Below, one piece after another: positions 60,526 to 64,000 of a stretch of DNA of 64,000 nt. The notes below the pieces were generated by a model that did not search any database, was not told the origin of the DNA, and was given only the letters and a program-made list of their open reading frames with translations. Origin of the DNA: Melanopsichium pennsylvanicum (Eukaryota > Basidiomycota > Ustilaginomycetes > Ustilaginales); the NCBI GenBank assembly GCA_900208305.1, contig OAPG01000001.1, positions 2,542,001-2,606,000 on the forward strand, written 5' to 3'. The translations under genes were made by a program, and so were the position numbers. Within the stretch, counting starts at the first letter, position 1. The number at the start of each line of letters is the position of its first letter.

Positions 60526-62403
60526 CTAGTGCCAGCTTCGGTACTCGATGTCGTACTGTTGGTGCACTTTTGTGATTCTGTCCCAGTAGCAGGACGGCAA
60601 GTGCGCAACAGCGCGACAAATGATTGGAATGCGCTCAAGCAGCCAAAAGATGGGCGGGAGCGTAACCTCGGGACCCTCGCCTCCTTTATCCAAGTGCGAG
60701 ATGATACTGACCGGAGTTTGAGTGGGAAGAAGGGTGCCGGGTCCCGCGTAGATTCTTTGCAAAGCATTAGGAAGCTGAATTTCCTGGCCGATATGCGCGA
60801 AATGAAGCTGGCTGGTGGAACTGATGTGCTTCAGCGCATTGTAGTCTCCAAAGTCCGGTAGCAGAGTAGCAACAGCGTCGCGACGATTTGTGACACGCCA
60901 GAGGGACTGCGGATGGTTGAGGTCCCTTTCATGCACAGCTTGGTTGAATGCCGAGATGCAGTCAGGATCGCCAATGATGGGGGCGCCGAAACAGTAAGCA
61001 TCACGCACAAAGACTTGCTGGTTTCCCTCCTCGTTCGCACCGAAGTCCTTGGGCGAAGCGACGGCGCGAGAGTAAAAGACGCTGGCCAAGGCCGCTCCAA
61101 GACTGTGTCCTGTGACGTACAGATTGACGTGGTCGCTGAAAGAGGTCGCTCGGATTTGCTTTACAATTTCCTCGACAGAAGCACGGATCTCTGTGTACGG
61201 GAAAGCACCCGTAGCATGGTTAAGCTCTTGCGGAAAGATCTGATTGTAGAAGCCAGCATGCACCTTAGTGAAACCAGGAAGCCAAGCGCGCCCATCAGTA
61301 TACTCAAATGTGAAGTCGATAGCCCACTCCTTGAACTCAACTGGGTCAGTGCCTTTGAATGCGAGAATGATGAAGTTGTAGTCGGGATGCCAGAAAGCGC
61401 CGCAAAGTGGGGAAGTGTTGGTAGCGAGCTCCGAGACGCTAGCATAGTTGAGTCCCCATTCATTGGCGACCTTATTGATCTTGCGGTCGGCCATGCTGAG
61501 CTTCTTGTAGGTGTCCTTTCCTGCATCGGTTAGCATGTCTTCTCCGACCAAGAGGCTCTTATTCACCATGCTGGCGTTACGAGCCGAGCGCGCGGCCTGA
61601 CGATAGGCACCAATGTCTCGTTCGTAAACCAAAGCCGAGAGCATCATCAGAATCTTCGAGACCTCCAGGTCGAAGGTGCGCTCTTGTGCTGTTGACGGTT
61701 GCGCAGCCTGGCTGACAGGATTCGTCATGACTGTAAACGCGGCATCTCGGATGAGCTTGTTTTGGGGACTGGCGCCAAACTCAAAGATGAGAGGGTAGGC
61801 TGGTCACGGTGAAGGGCAGAGGTTCAAGTATTTGCAGATGCGAGGACGTCAGCCCATGGCCTATTTCGGATTGCGCCGCCCCTGGCTCAGACTACATACC
61901 AATGTTACCGAGACCGATGTCCCTCTTCGCTGAGTACGGTCGCCAGATATTCTGGACGACGGGAAGCCTCCAGACAGCACTGTGTAAAAAAGAGATGAGA
62001 AAAGAAGTCGTGATCGGTACCGTTAACAAACCTCTCTTCCAAATACCCGGCGGATTCAAACTTACCTGACAATTAAACAGAAAAAGAGCATGCCAGTGGT
62101 TGCCAAAGCAAAAGCCAGAGCCGTGAACAGGCTGACGGGATCCGTAATCATGGCCGGGAGGCTCGTCAGGGTGATCCACCAAGTTCGGGGAAACCATGCG
62201 AAGAAGTAGTAGTAGACATCCGAGAACGTGGTCGAAAACCAGCCTAGGATGCCACTCCCACGCCCCGACACCCGTGCAAGCTCGTGGACTTGCTTCTTGC
62301 GTAAATGTTCACAGAGGCCGGCATGCTTATGGCTTTGAAGAGGACCGGTCAGTGGCTGGGCATTTGTAGCCCTCTTATGAACGTCAGCAGATGGTGGCGC
62401 CAT
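60526..62403 (-). CDS. Class 3 lipase with N-terminal membrane segment (three exons)
   Basis: Exons 62403-62066, 61979-61900 and 61799-60526 join in phases 2 and 1 to give 563 residues. Donors GTAAGT and GTATGT and acceptors ACACAG and GACCAG all fit. An N-terminal segment with aromatic and hydrophobic stretches (FSDVYYYFFAWFPRTWW, then LFTALAFALATTGMLFFCLI) suggests membrane attachment. The alpha/beta-hydrolase lipase 3 domain follows: FKGTDPVEFKEW, HAGFYNQ, the nucleophile in VTGHSLGAALAS (~370), FGAPIIGD, the acid probably in NRRDAVATLLPDF, and a His in LHFAHIG. It would act on triacyl- or diacylglycerols at a membrane. The joined segment NIAYPLIFEFGAS is typical of fungal members and supports the splice choice. 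Confidence 0.85.
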
Positions 62404-63863
62404 CTTCTAGCGATCAATGACCACGGGGCAGATGAAAGACGAGCTGGTTTGGAAGAGAGGCGAGCGGAGGACCAACACTGGAGGGTGGTTTGCTTTATGT
62501 AGGTCTAGAGAGACTGACTGACCCAAAGGCCGTGGACTTGGAGTGGCTTCCCAGTCCTACTAGAGCTTCCGTCACCTTTTGACTCTTGTGTGGCTCGATC
62601 GAACGGCTGAGCAGGACATTGTCGTGACGATTGAGAGTGGGAGTGACAGATAAGGATTGCTGATTTTTGCCTGAGTTGAACCCTGCCGATTCCCACAGTC
62701 TTGCCTACACGACAGTGATCAAGACCGCGTTCCAGGTACGCTTCGACGGTGTGACTTGGGCAAGATGGCAAACGCGGCCAAGCCGATTATTTCGATTACT
62801 CTTGTTGATATGGACTTTCCGAGCACTGTTCTATTGCACCTCGGAAATGCCGAACGGAAGGTTGTCCGGCACAATCCTGAAGCGACGCACGGTCAGCATC
62901 GAAAATGGGCGAGCAGCTTTGACCAAGTGACTTGGTAATATCTCAAAGACAAGACACGACGCAGCCTTCCCACGGGACGCTTCCGCCACGGGACGTTATC
63001 GATGGTCAGCCATTCCATATCGGATCTTGACACATGTGAGAAGCTTCTTTAAATAATCTTCTTGCCATTTTTTTAAAAAAAAATATTAAGAAGGTCAACC
63101 TTCAAGAACAAGACAGGTTACAGTATATGACTAATAGATTGACTCAGATGCAAGTAGTAGAACCAGATAGCTGCTTGTTTGACCAGTTGGCTGCATAACC
63201 CAAATTGCAATCTTGAATAATGTTCATTATGCCTGAGACTTACATGTTGAGCGATCTTGGGTGGGTGTTGGGTACCAGTGTGCCAAACTGTCAGGACCAA
63301 CATGCTGCCTACACAGGTGCACACCAATTTGATCTAACACTGGAAGACTGTAGGGTTGCCCACTGCAACACTGGCACTGCAAACAACCTACCACCTAACC
63401 ATCTCTCCTACAGGGGTTGCCTACTGGCCTCCGTTGCATATATTACTTAGTTTGCTCACTAGCAACAGAGTTCTTTGCACATTCCTGCCTATGTTGCCTA
63501 CAACCTCTCTGTACCCACAGCCACTGACCCACAACCATAGTGTTACCGGGGGTGAATCTCAGATTGTGCTCATATCATTGAAGATACGCAAAAGGATTTG
63601 CATTGATTACAGCACTCCTGTTTGATCTACTTAAGGTTGAGAAAGGAAGCAGCTTCGACATCTCTTCAAAAAATAGCAAAAACGTTCCAGTTTGATGGAC
63701 CAATTGAGAGGATCTATCCCTTAAAAAGATCAAAGGCCTACTCTGTTCAGCGCCAATCCTTTGACAACCCAATAGCATCTCAAAGTACACCATTGAGACA
63801 AATGCTTTGGACTTTGCCATTGGTTGTGTACTATAACAAGAGGATCAATCTACTGGTAAGCTC
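62404..63863. other. Right-hand intergenic region, partly AT-rich and probably transposon-derived
   Basis: The first ~550 bases contain the lipase promoter. From about 63,030 the sequence becomes AT-rich and unlike the host genes, with no intact ORF. At 63,541 TGTTACCGGGGGTG resembles the reverse-complement end of the LTR described above, so decayed LTR-element sequence is likely. A 57-codon frame at 62,764 has no recognisable product. Confidence 0.4.
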
Positions 63864-64000
63864 TGTCAGGGGCCGTAGTGCCAAACACAAGCTTCGCGTC
63901 AAAATCCGCTGAAACCGTCTGTTTTAGCGTGTTTGGGATTGAAACCCGTTAAGCAAGCTGGTTCTTTCGTGTTTCGCTGTGAAACCCGCTGCGCAAATCT
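63864..64000 (-). mobile_element. Start of a second, diverged LTR of the same Ty3/gypsy family (cut by the window end)
   Basis: TGTCAGGGGCCGTAGTGCC aligns with the start of the LTRs at 32,263 and 37,295 over all 137 visible bases, at about 87% identity by eye. Most differences are transitions. It includes the diverged palindromic pair at about 63,903-63,980. Whether a whole element or a solo LTR follows cannot be seen. Confidence 0.88.

Noticed and set aside
62764..62938. 57-codon frame MANAAKPIISITLVDMDF
   Set aside because: No homology recognised, no splice-site extension, no composition support.

Overview
The window looks like a chromosome segment of a smut fungus (Ustilaginaceae-type basidiomycete). 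Evidence: large intron-poor housekeeping genes (SEC12, SET2, PAN3, RPO41, RHO2), short introns with GT(A/G)AG donors in the rest, a glyceraldehyde-3-phosphate dehydrogenase gene with the 3' alternative-splice arrangement known from Ustilago maydis, and long Ser/Gln-rich low-complexity protein tails. This assignment is inferred from gene content; no database was consulted.

Layout. 0.4-13.4 kb: cytochrome b5-fused sphingolipid desaturase, the Sar1 exchange factor SEC12, the histone H3K36 methyltransferase SET2, the deadenylase subunit PAN3, and an alpha/beta-hydrolase-fold protein that has lost all three catalytic residues and ends in a peroxisomal SKL. 14.5-24.7 kb: a looser stretch of small, often intron-split genes: a twin CX9C protein of the NDUFAF8 type, an uncharacterised protein, a cysteine-containing gene remnant, a secreted HsbA-like protein, a DUF4499/TMEM254-like membrane protein, a short-chain dehydrogenase with a putative mitochondrial presequence, an alpha/beta hydrolase and a 91-residue conserved protein. 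24.9-31 kb: a membrane-anchored amidohydrolase fused to a methyltransferase, the proteasome lid subunit RPN9 and the GTPase RHO2.

31.8-44.05 kb is a nest of retrotransposons. A LINE (minus strand) with two intact overlapping ORFs, a 23-nt A-tail and a 14-bp target-site duplication has been split in its 3' UTR by a 6.08-kb chromodomain Ty3/gypsy element with two 1,050-bp LTRs and a 5-bp duplication (GTGGG). The LTR element is defective: integrase is deleted, two in-frame TGA codons interrupt gag and pol, and the reverse-transcriptase YxDD motif is changed. It carries several clusters of a roughly 39-42-bp imperfect palindrome, one of them inside coding sequence. A diverged LTR of the same family begins at 63,864 and runs off the window.

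45.2-62.4 kb returns to host genes: mitochondrial RNA polymerase RPO41, a TauD/TfdA dioxygenase, GAPDH with a cryptic peroxisomal isoform, an MFS drug-transporter-like gene and a class 3 lipase in three exons. There are no operons; neighbouring genes are linked only by shared divergent promoters or convergent ends. Two genes (the pseudo-hydrolase with SKL and GAPDH with an alternative SRL end) point to peroxisomal targeting.
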